Shown: piece by piece, positions 9,886-18,574 of the stretch | Position numbering within the stretch: position 1 is the stretch's first letter | Layout of the letters: the number at the start of each line of letters is the position of its first letter | Source: Brachybacterium vulturis | GTDB taxonomy: Bacteria; Actinomycetota; Actinomycetes; Actinomycetales; Dermabacteraceae | Length of the DNA stretch: 64,000 nucleotides | Assembly (NCBI RefSeq): GCF_002407185.1 | Contig: NZ_CP023563.1 | Coordinates: 682,001 to 746,000, forward strand | Direction: 5' to 3' | The notes under the pieces: model-generated | Seen by the model: only the letters and a program-made list of their open reading frames with translations | The model's database searches: none | What the model was told of the DNA's origin: nothing | Translations under genes and position numbers: made by a program

Positions 9886-11961
9886 ATGAGGCACGAGCAG
9901 ACCGTCGACGTACAGCATGGCCACGACGCGACCGAAGGCGGCCATGACCACTCCGAACACTCCGGGCACGGCGATCATGTCGCGCAGTTCCGTCAGCTGT
10001 TCTGGATCATGCTCGTGCTGGCGATCCCGGTCGTCGCCCTGAACCCGATGATCGCGGGGCTCATCGGCCTCCAGGTGCCGGAGACCGGATGGATTCCCTG
10101 GATCGCCCCGGTGCTCGGCACCGTCCTGTACGTCTGGGGCGGCAGACCCTTCCTCACCGGCGGCGTCGCGGAGATCCGCTCCCGACAGCCCGGGATGATG
10201 CTGCTGATCGGGCTCGCGATCACGGTCGCGTTCCTCGCTTCCTGGGGCTCCACCCTCGGGGTGCTCGATCCGCAGCTGAACTTCTGGTGGGAGCTCGCGC
10301 TCCTGATCGTGATCATGCTGCTGGGCCACTGGATCGAGATGCGCTCGCTGGCGCAGACGAGCTCGGCCCTGGACTCGCTCGCCGCGCTGCTGCCCGATGA
10401 GGCGGAGAAGCTGGAGGGCGACGAGGTCGTCACCGTCTCGCCGTCCGAGCTCGCCGTGGGCGACACCGTCCGCGTGCGCCCCGGCGCCTCCGTCCCGGCC
10501 GACGGGAGGATCGTCGACGGTGCCGCCAGCATGGACGAATCCATGATCACCGGGGAGTCCTCGACCGTGCACCGGGAGGTGGGGGACGAGGTCGTCGCCG
10601 GCACCGTCGCCACGGACTCCGGGCTGCGCCTCGAGGTGACCGCCATCGGGGAGGACACCGCGCTCGCCGGGATCCGGAAGCTCGTCTCCGACGCCCAGGG
10701 GTCCAGCTCCCGTGCCCAGCGCCTCGCCGACACCGCCGCGGGCTGGCTGTTCTGGTTCGCACTCGGCGCCGCGATCCTCACCACCGTCATGTGGATGCTG
10801 CTCGGCAGTCCGGACCAGGCAGTGATCAGGGCGATCACCGTGCTGGTCATCGCCTGCCCCCACGCCCTGGGCCTCGCGATCCCGCTGGTCGTCTCGATCG
10901 CGACCGAGCGCGCCGCGCGCGGCGGAGTGCTGGTCAAGGACCGCCTGGCGCTCGAGCAGATGCGCACCGTGGACACCGTCCTGTTCGACAAGACCGGCAC
11001 CCTCACCAAGGGTGAACCGGCGGTGACCGGGATCGAGCCCGGCGCTGGTCGCACCGAGCAGGAGCTGCTCTCCCTCGCCGCCGCCGCAGAGGCTCCCAGC
11101 GAGCACCCGCTGGCCCGTGCCATCGTGCGCGCCGCCGAGGAGCGAGATATCAGCCACCGCGCCGGAGAGGACTTCACCTCCTCCCCGGCGGTCGGGGTGC
11201 GCGCTGTCGTGGACGGTGCCGTCGTCGAAGTGGGTGGGCCGCACCTGCTCGAGCGCCATGAGGCCGCGGAGCTGCCCGGTGCGGAGACGTGGCACGGGCA
11301 GGGCGCCACCATCCTCCATGTCCTCGCGGACGGCGAGGTCGTCGGCGCGCTGCGGCTCGTCGACGAGATCCGGCCCGAATCCCGCGACGCCGTGGACGCG
11401 CTGCACGCCCAGGACATGCAGGTCGTGATGATCACCGGGGATGCGCAGGCGGTGGCCGAGTCCGTCGCGGAGGAGCTCGGGATCGACCGGGTGTTCGCCG
11501 GCGTGCGCCCGGAGGACAAGGCCGGGACGGTCGCCGAGCTCCAGCAGGAGGGGCGCACGGTCGCGATGGTCGGCGACGGCGTCAACGACGCCCCGGCGCT
11601 CGCCCAAGCCGACGTCGGCCTCGCGATCGGCGCCGGGACCGATGTCGCCATCGGCTCCGCCGGAGTGGTGCTGGCCTCCTCGGACCCTCGCTCGGTGCTC
11701 TCCGTGCTCGAGCTCTCTCGCGCCGCCTACCGCAAGATGCGCCAGAACCTCTGGTGGGCCGCCGGGTACAACCTGTTGGCCGTGCCGCTCGCGGCGGGGG
11801 TGCTCGCTCCGATCGGCTTCGTGCTCCCGGTGAGCGTGGGGGCGCTGCTGATGTCCCTGTCGACGATCGTGGTGGCGCTGAACGCGCAGCTGCTGCGCCG
11901 ACTGGATCTGCGGCCGCAGGCCAGCGGCGCGCGCATGCTCGGGCGGACGACGACGGACTGA
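9886..11961 (+). CDS. copB: Copper-exporting P-type ATPase, CPH (P1B-3/CopB) type
   Basis: This 691-aa P1B ATPase pumps copper out of the cytoplasm. The phosphorylated aspartate is D368 in DKTGTLTKGEP. The membrane metal site is C324-P-H326 in IACPHALGLAIP, the CPH form that distinguishes CopB-type pumps from CPC-type CopA. The N-terminus has no CxxC domain but is rich in histidine (HGHDATEGGHDHSEHSGHGDH region, residues 11-31), as in CopB. The actuator TGES, the SEHPLA block that pairs with ATP, and GDGVNDAPALAQADVG are all present. GGAGGA upstream supports ATG 9886. It lies behind a copper-type palindrome and faces cueP, which argues for copper over silver or other ions. Confidence 0.92.
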   Translation: MRHEQTVDVQHGHDATEGGHDHSEHSGHGDHVAQFRQLFWIMLVLAIPVVALNPMIAGLIGLQVPETGWIPWIAPVLGTVLYVWGGRPFLTGGVAEIRSRQPGMMLLIGLAITVAFLASWGSTLGVLDPQLNFWWELALLIVIMLLGHWIEMRSLAQTSSALDSLAALLPDEAEKLEGDEVVTVSPSELAVGDTVRVRPGASVPADGRIVDGAASMDESMITGESSTVHREVGDEVVAGTVATDSGLRLEVTAIGEDTALAGIRKLVSDAQGSSSRAQRLADTAAGWLFWFALGAAILTTVMWMLLGSPDQAVIRAITVLVIACPHALGLAIPLVVSIATERAARGGVLVKDRLALEQMRTVDTVLFDKTGTLTKGEPAVTGIEPGAGRTEQELLSLAAAAEAPSEHPLARAIVRAAEERDISHRAGEDFTSSPAVGVRAVVDGAVVEVGGPHLLERHEAAELPGAETWHGQGATILHVLADGEVVGALRLVDEIRPESRDAVDALHAQDMQVVMITGDAQAVAESVAEELGIDRVFAGVRPEDKAGTVAELQQEGRTVAMVGDGVNDAPALAQADVGLAIGAGTDVAIGSAGVVLASSDPRSVLSVLELSRAAYRKMRQNLWWAAGYNLLAVPLAAGVLAPIGFVLPVSVGALLMSLSTIVVALNAQLLRRLDLRPQASGARMLGRTTTD

Positions 11962-11987
11962 GCCCGCGCCGTGCCTCGGTGGGCTGC

Positions 11988-12593
11988 TCAGGCCCCCAGC
12001 TGCATCGTGGTGAGGCAGGTGGGGGCCTCGGAGTCGGTGGCCAGCGGTGTCGAGGCGCTCGCGCCGTCGTGCGTGAGGGTCAGCGTGAACTGCTGGTCTC
12101 GGGGGAGCCAGAGGCCGAGGAAGCCGTTCGGCGCCGTGGTGAGCGACTGATCGAGCAGCACCTCCCCGTCGGTCGTGGTCAGGTGGACCTCGAGGCTCTG
12201 CTGCTGCAGCTCGCCCAGGCACGTGGTGAGGCTGTGGAAGAAGCACTCGTGCGTGGCGTCCACGAACGGGGCGACCGAGACGTAGGCCTCTCCCTCCGGG
12301 AGGGGGATCGAGGCCTCCCGGCCTGCGGCATCGGAGAGATCCACGCGGTCCGGCATCACCGAGGCGAGGAGGTCCGTCGGCCGCTCCTCGAGGGGCAGCG
12401 CCTCGAGCAGATCGATGATCTCCCGCGACGTGCGGCCGGCGAGGCCGTGCGCGCTCAGCAGATCCTGCGCGGGAGCTGCCGGTGCAGCCGGCTCGCGGTC
12501 GGCGCCGCAGCCCGCGACGGCCAGGGTGGACAGCACGAGACCACCGAACAGGGCGCGGCGCGGAACGGCGGGGGCGGGGTGGGGGATGAGCAC
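11988..12593 (-). CDS. cueP: CueP-family copper-binding lipoprotein
   Basis: The protein resembles CueP, the periplasmic copper-binding protein of Salmonella. It carries the diagnostic CFFHSLTTC block. Counting from the GTG start, C117, C125 and C193 are spaced exactly 8 and 68 residues apart, the same as the three copper-binding cysteines reported for Salmonella CueP (C96, C104, C172). A signal sequence with RR at 12-13 ends in the lipobox LAVAGC (C29), so it should be a membrane-anchored lipoprotein outside the cell. I prefer GTG 12593 to ATG 12644 because GGAGG lies eight bases before it. It is convergent with copB, 26 bp apart, making a two-gene copper defence block. Confidence 0.88.
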   Translation of the reverse strand: MLIPHPAPAVPRRALFGGLVLSTLAVAGCGADREPAAPAAPAQDLLSAHGLAGRTSREIIDLLEALPLEERPTDLLASVMPDRVDLSDAAGREASIPLPEGEAYVSVAPFVDATHECFFHSLTTCLGELQQQSLEVHLTTTDGEVLLDQSLTTAPNGFLGLWLPRDQQFTLTLTHDGASASTPLATDSEAPTCLTTMQLGA

Positions 12594-12701
12594 GGCAGGG
12601 TCCTCCAGGCGTGGTGGCGGGTCGGTCTCGACGGTATCGGGCATGGATGTGCGCGGACCGTGAGGCCCCTGCCGGCGACCGTCACCCCGGTGCCGCCGCG
12701 C

Positions 12702-13643
12702 TCACCAGGCGTAGGCCTCCGGGGCCGGGCCGCCGGGGCCGGGGAAGATCTCGTCGAGCGCGGCGAGATCGTCCTCGCTCAGAGAGATGTCCACCGCGCC
12801 GATCGCCGAGTCCAGCTGGTCGCTCGTGCGGGGGCCAATGATGGGGCCGAGCACGCCGGGGCGGTGCAGCAGCCAGGCCAGCGCCACCTGGCCGGGGGCG
12901 AGGTCCCGCTGCGCGCAGAAGGCCTCCCAGCGGTCCAGCTGGGCGGTGGGCGCGACGTCCCCGCGCCGCACGCCCTGCTCGGAACGGCCACCGAGGCGGC
13001 CGCCCGCGAGCGGCGACCAGGCGATGACGCCCAGGCCGTAGTGCTCGGCGGCGGGCAGCACCTCCAGCTCGATATCGCGGGTCAGCAGGTTGTACAGCGA
13101 CTGCTCGGAGACCGGCCCCAGGCTGTGCCGGGCGCGGGCGGCCTCACTGGCCTGCGCGAGATGCCAGCCGGCGAAGTTCGAGGAGCCGACATAGCTGATC
13201 TTCCCCTGCGCGACCAGCAGATCCATCGCCTGCCAGATCTCCTCCCAGGGCGCGGAGCGGTCCACGTGGTGCATCTGATAGAGGTCGATGTGGTCGGTCT
13301 GCAGGCGGCGCAGCGAGGCATCGACGGCGCGGCGGATGTTCAGTGCCGAGAGCCCCCGGTCGTTCCTGCCGGGCCCCATCTCGCCGAAGACCTTGGTGGC
13401 GAGCACGATCTCCTCCCGCCGGCCCCGGGAGGCGAGCCAGCGGCCGATGATCTCCTCGGTCCAGCCGCGGCGGTCCGTGCCGCCGTAGCCGTTGGCGGTG
13501 TCGAAGAAGGTCACGCCCGCATCCAGGGCCCGATCCATGATCGCGAAGGCATCCTCCTCGGCGGTGTGCGGACCGAAGTTCATGGTCCCGAGCACGAGCC
13601 GGGAGACGGTCGCACCGGTGCGCCCGAGCTGGGAGTACTGCAT
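12702..13643 (-). CDS. Aldo/keto reductase
   Basis: This 313-aa NADPH-dependent AKR has the TIM-barrel signatures: GTMNFGPHTAEEDAFAIMDRAL, the catalytic aspartate/tyrosine in FFDTANGYGG, VLATKVFGEMG, and DHIDLYQMHHVD. The C-terminal cofactor region PIIGPRTSDQLDSAIGA is complete. The physiological substrate is not evident. GAGGAG eight bases before the ATG supports the start. It lies 58 bp upstream of cueP's possible ATG on the same strand, so read-through into cueP is possible. Confidence 0.9.
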   Translation of the reverse strand: MQYSQLGRTGATVSRLVLGTMNFGPHTAEEDAFAIMDRALDAGVTFFDTANGYGGTDRRGWTEEIIGRWLASRGRREEIVLATKVFGEMGPGRNDRGLSALNIRRAVDASLRRLQTDHIDLYQMHHVDRSAPWEEIWQAMDLLVAQGKISYVGSSNFAGWHLAQASEAARARHSLGPVSEQSLYNLLTRDIELEVLPAAEHYGLGVIAWSPLAGGRLGGRSEQGVRRGDVAPTAQLDRWEAFCAQRDLAPGQVALAWLLHRPGVLGPIIGPRTSDQLDSAIGAVDISLSEDDLAALDEIFPGPGGPAPEAYAW

Positions 13644-13739
13644 CGTGGTTCACTCCTCAAGGTCGGCGGCCTCGCCGGAGGGCGAGCGGGAACCACCGCG
13701 GAGAAGCCTATTCCCGGGGACGGGGGGCGCACCAGGGGA

Positions 13740-14708
13740 CTACACCCGGATCAGCGCGTCGACCGCCGTCGTCCACCGGCCGTCGTCCTGCGGCGGGATC
13801 GCCGCGATCCCCATCCACAGCGAGAGCGTCTCGAACCAGCGCGACCCCAGGGGGCCCAGCGGCCGCACCGTCTCGTAGCCGGCGCGCAGCGCGGCCCGAG
13901 CCGGGAGGGGCGTCGGGCCCCAACCACGGAATCGTGTCGCCAGGTAGGTGCCGGCCTGCGCGAGGTCGGCGATCCGGTGGTCGAGGCGGACGTCGTCGAA
14001 GTCCAGCACCGCCGCGATCCCGCTGTCCCGCACCAGCAGGTTCGCGGCGCGGAAATCGCCGTGGATCAGCTGCGGGGCATCCTCCGGGGCAGGCAGCCCG
14101 GTCAGCAGCTCCGCGAGGCGGTCGGAGGCGGCGGGGACACGGCCCGGGTCACGGTCGGAGAGCCATCCCCAGAGGCGGTCGGGCAGGGGGCGCGGAGCAT
14201 GGTCGGGGAGGCCCTGTGTCCTGATGTCCCCGAGGGCGTCATGCAGGGTGGCGAGGCAGGCGCCGGCAGCATGCACGGCAGGCAGGTCGGAGACGTCGAG
14301 CCAGTCTCCCGGGATCTCCGGCAGCACGGCGAGGGAGAGCGGTCCGGAGGGGCCGTCGACCTCGAGGCGCACCGGCCCGTCGCGCGAGGGCAGAGGAGCG
14401 GGGACCGGGATCCCCCGGGTGGAGAGCTCGGTGAGCAGGCGCGTGGAGGCGGCGAGCTGTGCGAACCGGTCCTGCGCGCTCGAGACCTTCACGACCAGCG
14501 GCCCGTGATCGCTGCTCACCCAGGCGATCGCGTTGTGGTCGCTGAGCGTCAGTCGCGGGAGGACCTGGACGGAGAGCCCCCAGTGCTCGGCGAGCACCGC
14601 CGTGAGCAGGCGGGTGGCATCGGCCCGTCCCCCCAGGCCGAAGCGTTCACGCAGCGCCCGCTCCGCATCGACCGTCTCCCACAGCATCGACAGTCCCGGG
14701 CTCAGCAT
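13740..14708 (-). CDS. Aminoglycoside-phosphotransferase-like kinase
   Basis: This 322-aa protein has the APH/choline-kinase fold. The catalytic loop is LIHGDFRAANLLV and the metal-binding aspartate follows in AVLDFDDVRLDH; an ATP-site lysine is likely in PLVVKVSSAQ. Family members phosphorylate aminoglycosides, homoserine, choline or other small alcohols; nothing here points to an antibiotic. An alternative ATG is seven codons downstream. It stands alone between an AKR gene and a divergent SDR gene. Confidence 0.75.
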   Translation of the reverse strand: MLSPGLSMLWETVDAERALRERFGLGGRADATRLLTAVLAEHWGLSVQVLPRLTLSDHNAIAWVSSDHGPLVVKVSSAQDRFAQLAASTRLLTELSTRGIPVPAPLPSRDGPVRLEVDGPSGPLSLAVLPEIPGDWLDVSDLPAVHAAGACLATLHDALGDIRTQGLPDHAPRPLPDRLWGWLSDRDPGRVPAASDRLAELLTGLPAPEDAPQLIHGDFRAANLLVRDSGIAAVLDFDDVRLDHRIADLAQAGTYLATRFRGWGPTPLPARAALRAGYETVRPLGPLGSRWFETLSLWMGIAAIPPQDDGRWTTAVDALIRV

Positions 14709-14878
14709 GGGCTCACGATACTGCCGCGGGATCCGGGATCCGGGAGCGGTACGTGCGTAGGGCCGCTCCCGCAGCGGGACCTCCTGCCCGGAGGGTCCGA
14801 GAACCCGGACGTACGCTGGAGCAACAGCAGCGTCCTGCAGGCAGTGGATGCTCTCGCCATCATCGAAGGGAACACCTC

Positions 14879-15670
14879 ATGGCACGCACCATCGTCGTCA
14901 CCGGAGCCGCCTCAGGGATCGGGAAGGCCACCGCCGAACTCCTGGAAGCCGGGGGTGACCGGGTGCTCCGCATCGACCTGCGGGAGGGCGATGTGATCGG
15001 TGACCTCTCCGATCCGGCGCAGATCGATCGGGTCGCCGCGGAGATCGCCGAGCGCACCGGCGGGGTGCTGGACGGCCTGGTCGCCAATGCCGGGGTCTCC
15101 GCCAACTCCGAGCTGTCCGTGAAGATCAACTACCTCGGCACCGTCCAGCTGATCGAGGCGCTGCGTCCGCAGCTCGCCGCGGCCGCGGCCCCGCGGGTGA
15201 GCGTGACCACCTCCGCCGCCACCCTGCAGGGCAACGACCCGCAGCTGGTGGACCTGCTCCTGGAGGGCGACGCCGAGGCGGCGCTCGCCCGGGGCGCCGC
15301 GCTCGCCGCGCAGGGTCCGGAGGCCGGGTACGCGAACTACTCCAGCTCCAAGCGGGCGATCTCCCGCTGGATCCGACGCGCGGCCCCGACCCCCGAGTAC
15401 GCAGGCGCCGGGATCGGCCTGAACGGCGTGGGCCCCGGCCAGGTGCGCACCGGGATGACCACGGAGCTCTTCGCGAGCGAGGCGGGCCGCAAGATGGCCG
15501 ACGACGCGATGCCCGCGCCCTACAACGGGGTCGCCGAGGCAGCACACATCGGAGCCGTCCACGCCTTCCTGGTCTCGGCCGCGAACGCCCGCATGACCGG
15601 GCAGGTGCTCTTCGTCGACGGCGGCTTCGACGCGCTGCGCCGCGGGGACGACATCTGGCAGAGCGTCTGA
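14879..15670 (+). CDS. Short-chain dehydrogenase/reductase
   Basis: This 263-aa SDR has the Rossmann motif TGAASGIGKATAE at residues 8-20 and the catalytic YxxxK in YSSSKRAISRWI (Y154-K158 region). The N-A-G motif appears as VANAGVSANSE. An unusual point is the short distance between the NAG motif and the following strand, typical of the 3-alpha-hydroxysteroid-dehydrogenase-like SDRs with a large insert before the active site. The C-terminus has the usual GQVLFVDGGFDA. AAGGGAAC precedes the ATG. The coding end faces SulP across a large hairpin. Confidence 0.85.
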   Translation: MARTIVVTGAASGIGKATAELLEAGGDRVLRIDLREGDVIGDLSDPAQIDRVAAEIAERTGGVLDGLVANAGVSANSELSVKINYLGTVQLIEALRPQLAAAAAPRVSVTTSAATLQGNDPQLVDLLLEGDAEAALARGAALAAQGPEAGYANYSSSKRAISRWIRRAAPTPEYAGAGIGLNGVGPGQVRTGMTTELFASEAGRKMADDAMPAPYNGVAEAAHIGAVHAFLVSAANARMTGQVLFVDGGFDALRRGDDIWQSV

Positions 15671-15704
15671 GCGGAGCCTGATCAGCCGCCGGATGCCGGC
15701 CGGC

Positions 15705-15784
15705 ACCACCGGAGAACTGACCTCTTCGAGCTGATGAACGCCCTACGGGCGCTCAAACCTCACAGAGGTCAGTCTTCTGGTGGC
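15705..15784. terminator. Two-storey hairpin between SDR and SulP genes
   Basis: The outer arms, 15705-15725 and 15764-15784, pair over about 20 positions with two G-U wobbles and one A-C mismatch. The inner ten pairs, ACTGACCTCT/AGAGGTCAGT, are perfect. The 38-base loop carries a second stem, CGCCC-TAC-GGGCG (15739-15751). It fills the gap between two convergent genes, so bidirectional termination is the simplest reading. The size and the internal stem are more elaborate than a simple terminator. Confidence 0.6.
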
Positions 15785-15805
15785 GGGGACGGCGGGCGCC
15801 GCGGC

Positions 15806-17356
15806 TCAGTGACCCTCGCCGAGATTCCCCGAGAGGCGCTCGAGCCGCTGGAGGCTGGCGCCGTCGAGGCCGATGATGCGCACCTCCTTGCCGCGGGCCG
15901 CGTACTTGGACTGCACGGCGTCGAGGGTGGCGACGGTGGAGGCGTCCCAGACGTCGGCGGCCGTGAGGTCGATGATCACGGTCCCGGGATCGCCGGCGTA
16001 GTCGAACTGGTAGACGAGGTCGTTGCTCGAGGCCCAGAAGAGCTGGCCCGTCACGGCGTAGCGACGGATGTCGATGGCGCCGTCGCCGTCGACGTCGGTC
16101 TCCCAGACCTTCTCGATGCCGACCAGGTGCGCGACCCGCCGGGCGAACAGGACCATCGCGGTGAGGACGCCGAGCACCACGCCGATGGCGAGGTTGTGGG
16201 TGATCACGGTCGCCACGACGGTGACCAGCATGACGGCGGTCTCGGACCAGGGCATCAGGCGCAGGGTGGAGGGGCGGATGCTGTGCCAGTCGAAGGTGCC
16301 GACGGAGACCATGATCATCACCGCGACCAGCGCCGCCATCGGGATCAGGCCCACGATGTCACCGAGGGCGACGACCAGGATGAGCAGGAAGACGCCGGCC
16401 AAGAAGGTGGACAGGCGGGTGCGGGCCCCGGACTGCTTCACGTTGATCATGGTCTGGCCGATCATGGCGCAGCCGCCCATGCCGCCGAAGAACCCGGTGA
16501 CCAGGTTCGCGACGCCCTGGCCCCAGGTCTCCCGGGTCTTGTCCGAGTGGGTGTCGGTGATGTCGTCGACCAGCTTGGCCGTCATCAGCGACTCCATGAT
16601 CCCCACCAGCGCCATCGCCAGCGCGTAGGGGGCGATGATCTGCAGCGTCTCGAGCGTCAGCGGGACGTTGGGGAAGAACAGCTCCGGCAGCGAGTCGGGC
16701 AGCTCGCCCTGGTCGGAGACGTTCGGCATCGTCCAGCCGGCGGCGAGCACGGCGAGAGTGATCAGGATGATCGCGATCAGCGGCGCCGGCACCACGGTGG
16801 TCAGGCGCGGCAGCAGCACCATGGTCGCGATGCCCGCGGCCACCAGGGGGTAGACGATGACGGGGATGTCCTCGCCGATGAGGTGGGGGAGCTGGGCGGT
16901 GAAGATGAGGATCGCCAGGGCGTTGACGAAGCCGGTCATCACGCTGCGGGGGATGAACCGCATCAGCTTCGCGACCCCCAGCAGCGAGAGCACGATCTGC
17001 AGCAGTCCCGCGAGGATCACGGTGGCCACGAGGTGGTCCATCCCGTGCTCGCGGGCCACCGGGGCGATGACCAGGGCGACGGCCCCGGTCGCGGCGGAGA
17101 TCATCGCGGGGCGGCCGCCGACCACCGCGATCGTCACCGCCATGGTGAAGGAGGCGAACAGGCCCACCTGCGGCGGGACCCCGGCGATGATCGAGAAGGA
17201 GATCGCCTCGGGGATCAGGGCGAGGGCGACCACCAGGCCGCCGAGGATCTCGGTCTTCAGCCGGCGGGGGCTGCGCAGGGCGGCGCGCACGGTGGCTGGC
17301 CGCTGCTGGGAGTGCTGGGGCGCGGTGTCGACGGGCGCCGGTGCGGAGGAGGTCAT
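15806..17356 (-). CDS. SulP-family anion transporter with STAS domain
   Basis: This is a 516-aa inner-membrane transporter. The N-terminal ~400 residues carry the SulP fold with about 12-14 membrane segments, beginning at LKTEILGGLVVALALIPEAISF, the conserved SulP first-helix motif. The C-terminal ~110 residues form a STAS domain (PGTVIIDLTAADVWDASTVATLD). The substrate could be sulfate, bicarbonate or a dicarboxylate; a carbonic anhydrase is in the window but not adjacent, so bicarbonate is only a guess. I prefer ATG 17356, which has AGGA upstream, over ATG 17416. The MerR gene upstream on the same strand is a likely regulator. Confidence 0.88.
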   Translation of the reverse strand: MTSSAPAPVDTAPQHSQQRPATVRAALRSPRRLKTEILGGLVVALALIPEAISFSIIAGVPPQVGLFASFTMAVTIAVVGGRPAMISAATGAVALVIAPVAREHGMDHLVATVILAGLLQIVLSLLGVAKLMRFIPRSVMTGFVNALAILIFTAQLPHLIGEDIPVIVYPLVAAGIATMVLLPRLTTVVPAPLIAIILITLAVLAAGWTMPNVSDQGELPDSLPELFFPNVPLTLETLQIIAPYALAMALVGIMESLMTAKLVDDITDTHSDKTRETWGQGVANLVTGFFGGMGGCAMIGQTMINVKQSGARTRLSTFLAGVFLLILVVALGDIVGLIPMAALVAVMIMVSVGTFDWHSIRPSTLRLMPWSETAVMLVTVVATVITHNLAIGVVLGVLTAMVLFARRVAHLVGIEKVWETDVDGDGAIDIRRYAVTGQLFWASSNDLVYQFDYAGDPGTVIIDLTAADVWDASTVATLDAVQSKYAARGKEVRIIGLDGASLQRLERLSGNLGEGH

Positions 17357-17422
17357 CAGGGTCCTAGGGGAGGGATGGAGCCCCGGAGGCACGGAACGTC
17401 TCCGTGAGGGGCTCATGGCCGA

Positions 17423-17439
17423 CCCTGACGTTACGGGAG
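17423..17439 (-). promoter_or_regulatory. Possible MerR-type operator upstream of SulP gene
   Basis: The 17-base stretch CCCTGACGTTACGGGAG lies in the 139-bp gap between the MerR and SulP genes. It is an imperfect dyad around ACGT, the kind of site MerR regulators bind between widely spaced -35 and -10 elements. I could not pick out a convincing 19-bp-spaced promoter, so this is a suggestion only. Confidence 0.25.
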
Positions 17440-17495
17440 AGTTGGCTCCGCCGATACGAGCGGTCCGTCACAGGTGCCGCCCGGGGCGGATCCGG

Positions 17496-17891
17496 TCACG
17501 CCTCGGCCGACAGCTCCCGCAGGCGCGAGAGGAACTCGTCGGCCATCGCGACCTTCCGTTCCAGCGCCGCGCGGCGCTGGATCGCGGTCTCCTCGAACTC
17601 CCGCAGCGTCCGCCGGACCTCGGCGGGGGCATCCGGCCGGGTGGCGGCCTCGGTGACCTCGAGCAGCTCGCGCATCTGCTCGAGCGTGAAGTCCAGCGGC
17701 TTCATCCGGCGGATCAGCAGGATCCGCTCCACGTCCGCCTCCGAGTACAGCCGGAACCCGCCGGAGGAGCGCTCCGAGGGGGTGATCAGGCCGATCTCGT
17801 CGTAGTGGCGCAGGGTGCGCAGGCTGAGCCCCGTGCGCTCCGCGACCGCACCGATGTGCAGCAGCGCCTGCGGATCGTCCTTCTCGCTCAT
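17496..17891 (-). CDS. MerR-family transcriptional regulator
   Basis: This 131-aa regulator has the MerR winged helix at its N-terminus: HIGAVAERTGLSLRTLRHYDEIGLI, then FRLYSEADVERILLIRRMKPLDFTLEQM. A C-terminal coiled coil (about 75-125) serves dimerisation. There is no cysteine in the effector region, so it is not a metal or redox sensor of the usual MerR kind, and the ligand is unknown. Its stop is 139 bp upstream of SulP on the same strand, making SulP a likely target. Confidence 0.88.
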   Translation of the reverse strand: MSEKDDPQALLHIGAVAERTGLSLRTLRHYDEIGLITPSERSSGGFRLYSEADVERILLIRRMKPLDFTLEQMRELLEVTEAATRPDAPAEVRRTLREFEETAIQRRAALERKVAMADEFLSRLRELSAEA

Positions 17892-17998
17892 GACGTCAGT
17901 GTGCCCCACCCGGGACCCGCGGCGAGGGCGCGGCGGGCGAAGGCGTGGTCCACGACGACGCCCTGGCCCTCACCGCGCCGGACCGCGATGATGCCGGT

Positions 17999-18574
17999 AT
18001 GACCGCCGCACCGGAAGACCCCGACCGAGCTCGCCCGGCAGCATCGCGCCATCGCAGCCTCCCGCCGCCCGTGGTGGCCGGTGCCGCCGCCGTGGTGCAG
18101 GGGGTCCTCGCGCGGGGCGCCGGCAGCACCTCCTCGTCCCGGGCCGCTGCAGGTGGGCTGGTCGTCGGCGCGCTGATGCTGATGGGAGCCTCGGCGGCGA
18201 CGCTCCACCGCGAACGCACGACGATCAGCCCGCACGATCTGTCCGGGGCGACGACCCTGGTGCGCGCCGGGCCCTTCGGCCGCTCCCGGAACCCGATCTA
18301 CCTCGGGATCGCCGGCCTGCTGCTCGCCCGCGCCGTCGACCGGCGGTCGTGGGCGGCCCTGCTGCCGGTGGGGCTCTTCGTGCTCGTCATGGACCGTACC
18401 CAGATCCCTGCCGAGGAGGAGGCGCTCCGGTCCCGGTTCGGCGCCGAGTACGAGGAGTACCTCCGCGCAGTGCCGAGATGGTGGGGCCGGGGGTGGAGAA
18501 CGCGGCGCGGCGGTCAGGGCCGGCCGGTCTCCTGCCCGTCGTCCGCAGCGGCGGCCGCGAAGAAGACGTCGTAG
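17999..18574 (+). CDS. Isoprenylcysteine/phospholipid methyltransferase-like membrane protein
   Basis: This 191-aa protein of the ICMT/PEMT family has several short membrane segments and the SAM-binding region LVRAGPFGRSRNPIYLGI with the closing EEEALRSRFGAEYEEYLRAVPRWW. In this family the RNP-Y and EE...F...Y motifs contact S-adenosylmethionine. The methyl acceptor is unknown. The last ~30 residues after RWWGRG look unstructured, and their coding sequence overlaps the convergent regulator gene by 61 bp. A related C-terminal fragment occurs at 20475-20735. Confidence 0.75.
   Translation: MTAAPEDPDRARPAASRHRSLPPPVVAGAAAVVQGVLARGAGSTSSSRAAAGGLVVGALMLMGASAATLHRERTTISPHDLSGATTLVRAGPFGRSRNPIYLGIAGLLLARAVDRRSWAALLPVGLFVLVMDRTQIPAEEEALRSRFGAEYEEYLRAVPRWWGRGWRTRRGGQGRPVSCPSSAAAAAKKTS

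Noticed and set aside
13740-14708. Aminoglycoside resistance gene
   Set aside because: The fold is APH-like, but it lacks mobile context and clear resemblance to known resistance enzymes; the family acts on many other substrates.
11289-14996. A 1235-residue plus-strand reading frame
   Set aside because: It is out of frame with copB and antisense to cueP, the AKR and the phosphotransferase, all of which have complete family motifs.
15731-15773. Hammerhead-ribozyme-like core (CTGATGA, then a hairpin, later GTC) inside the two-storey hairpin
   Set aside because: The essential GAAA after stem II is absent (CTCAAA instead) and no stem I pairs across the CTGATGA and GTC flanks, so the core cannot form. 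The match is probably chance.
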